DNA of 64,000 nucleotides from Pyropia yezoensis (taxonomy: Eukaryota; Rhodophyta; Bangiophyceae; Bangiales; Bangiaceae): assembly GCA_009829735.1 (NCBI GenBank), contig CM020618.1, positions 10,321,119-10,385,118 on the forward strand, given 5' to 3'. The notes under the pieces are model-generated. The model did not search any database. It was not told the DNA's origin and saw only the letters and a list, made by a program, of their open reading frames with translations. This document shows positions 63,435 to 64,000 of this stretch, one piece after another (position 1 is the first letter of the stretch; each line of letters opens with the position of its first letter). Made by a program: the position numbers and the translations under genes.

Positions 63435-64000
63435 ATGGAGCGCATCCGCCGGCCGCAGAGGAAAGCACACACGTGTCGGTCGTTGCTACCACCACCGACG
63501 ACTCTCCACCACCAACCCCCTCGCTCGGCGCGCCCCACTTGCCCTCAAATGAACCCCCCGCGGAAAAAAACAACTGCCGTCGCCCCCCCCTACCACCACG
63601 AGGACCAGCGCCCAGCCGGAAGGAGGACCACCGCTCCGCCACGCACCACCACCAGGACCCCCACCAGCACCGCCCCACTCTACCCCCCCCCAGAGCAACC
63701 CCCCGATCACCCCCGCCCAAATCTCGGCCCCCCCCGACCACAGCGCGGGTGCCATGACGCAGGCAGGACTCCGGCGTTGCTGCCGCTACCGCCTCCTTGC
63801 CGCAGCCACGGCGGGGGTTGTCAATCCCCCGCGACATCCATGGCCTCCCGCCATGCCTCACGGCGCGACCGGCGTGGACACAGCGGTGGCGGCGGCGTCT
63901 GCGAGGGTGGAGTTCGCGGCGAAGGGTGTGCCGGCGGCAGAACAAAAAAGGACCATCTGTCCCCCACACCACCTCGAGCCCCAGCCCCCAGGCGGTAAAC
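63435..64000 (-). repeat. G-rich tandem modules at the end of the right arm
   Basis: Reverse complement of 6012-6577. The C-rich plus strand has open frames of low complexity only. Confidence 0.75.

Larger units (their letters stand above)
59646..64000 (-). repeat. Inverted repeat, right arm (partner 6012-10361), continues past the window
   Basis: Same gene pair as the left arm in mirror order, then G-rich modules (63435-64000) in reverse. Differences from the left arm are almost all homopolymer lengths, clustered in the part opposite the N gap. Confidence 0.9.

Overview
The window is eukaryotic, GC-rich nuclear DNA. It holds a spliced host gene with GT-AG junctions, Ty3/Gypsy chromovirus retrotransposons, eukaryotic-type DNA transposons, a MYB gene, long homopolymers and microsatellites, and an assembly gap of 500 N. 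Compact, mostly intronless GC-rich genes among dense transposons fit a bangiophyte red alga (Porphyra/Pyropia type). That assignment is inference; nothing in the sequence proves it.

Layout. 1-2038 (minus) is the 5' part of a DOP1/Dopey-like gene with one intron. 3731-6510 is a G-rich tandem-module block that recurs in direct orientation at 55834-58640. 6012-10361 and 59646-64000 are near-identical inverted arms. Each arm carries a divergent gene pair: an IS630/Tc1-like DDE transposase and a two-exon Cys-rich gene. Between these duplications lies a transposon nest of about 33 kb. Element A (10862-20668, 5' end lost in the N gap) sits in a PIF/Harbinger-like transposase remnant. Element C (21898-40154) contains the complete element B (25294-34498). 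D (40994-43797) is an inverted 3' fragment related to B. Element limits come from LTR termini and 5-bp target duplications (AAAGC for C, ACCGG for B). Host-like genes return at 45707-51603: a degenerate EcKinase/APH-fold protein and a SHAQKYF-type MYB factor.

Main result. All three Ty3/Gypsy lineages share one architecture: gag, a -1 frameshift heptamer GGGAAAC at the gag stop, pol ending in a chromodomain, then a large ORF on the opposite strand between pol and the 3' LTR. The antisense products are very divergent but share a Tyr-Tyr-Pro motif. Comparing B with D shows mostly synonymous change, so the antisense gene was under protein-level selection. I do not recognise this antisense protein family; it is the best candidate here for an undescribed system.

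State of the elements. Pol of A is open throughout. Pol of C has one nonsense codon plus the B insertion. Pol of B is broken at three places although its LTRs differ at only 2 of 468 positions, which suggests recent mobilisation in trans.
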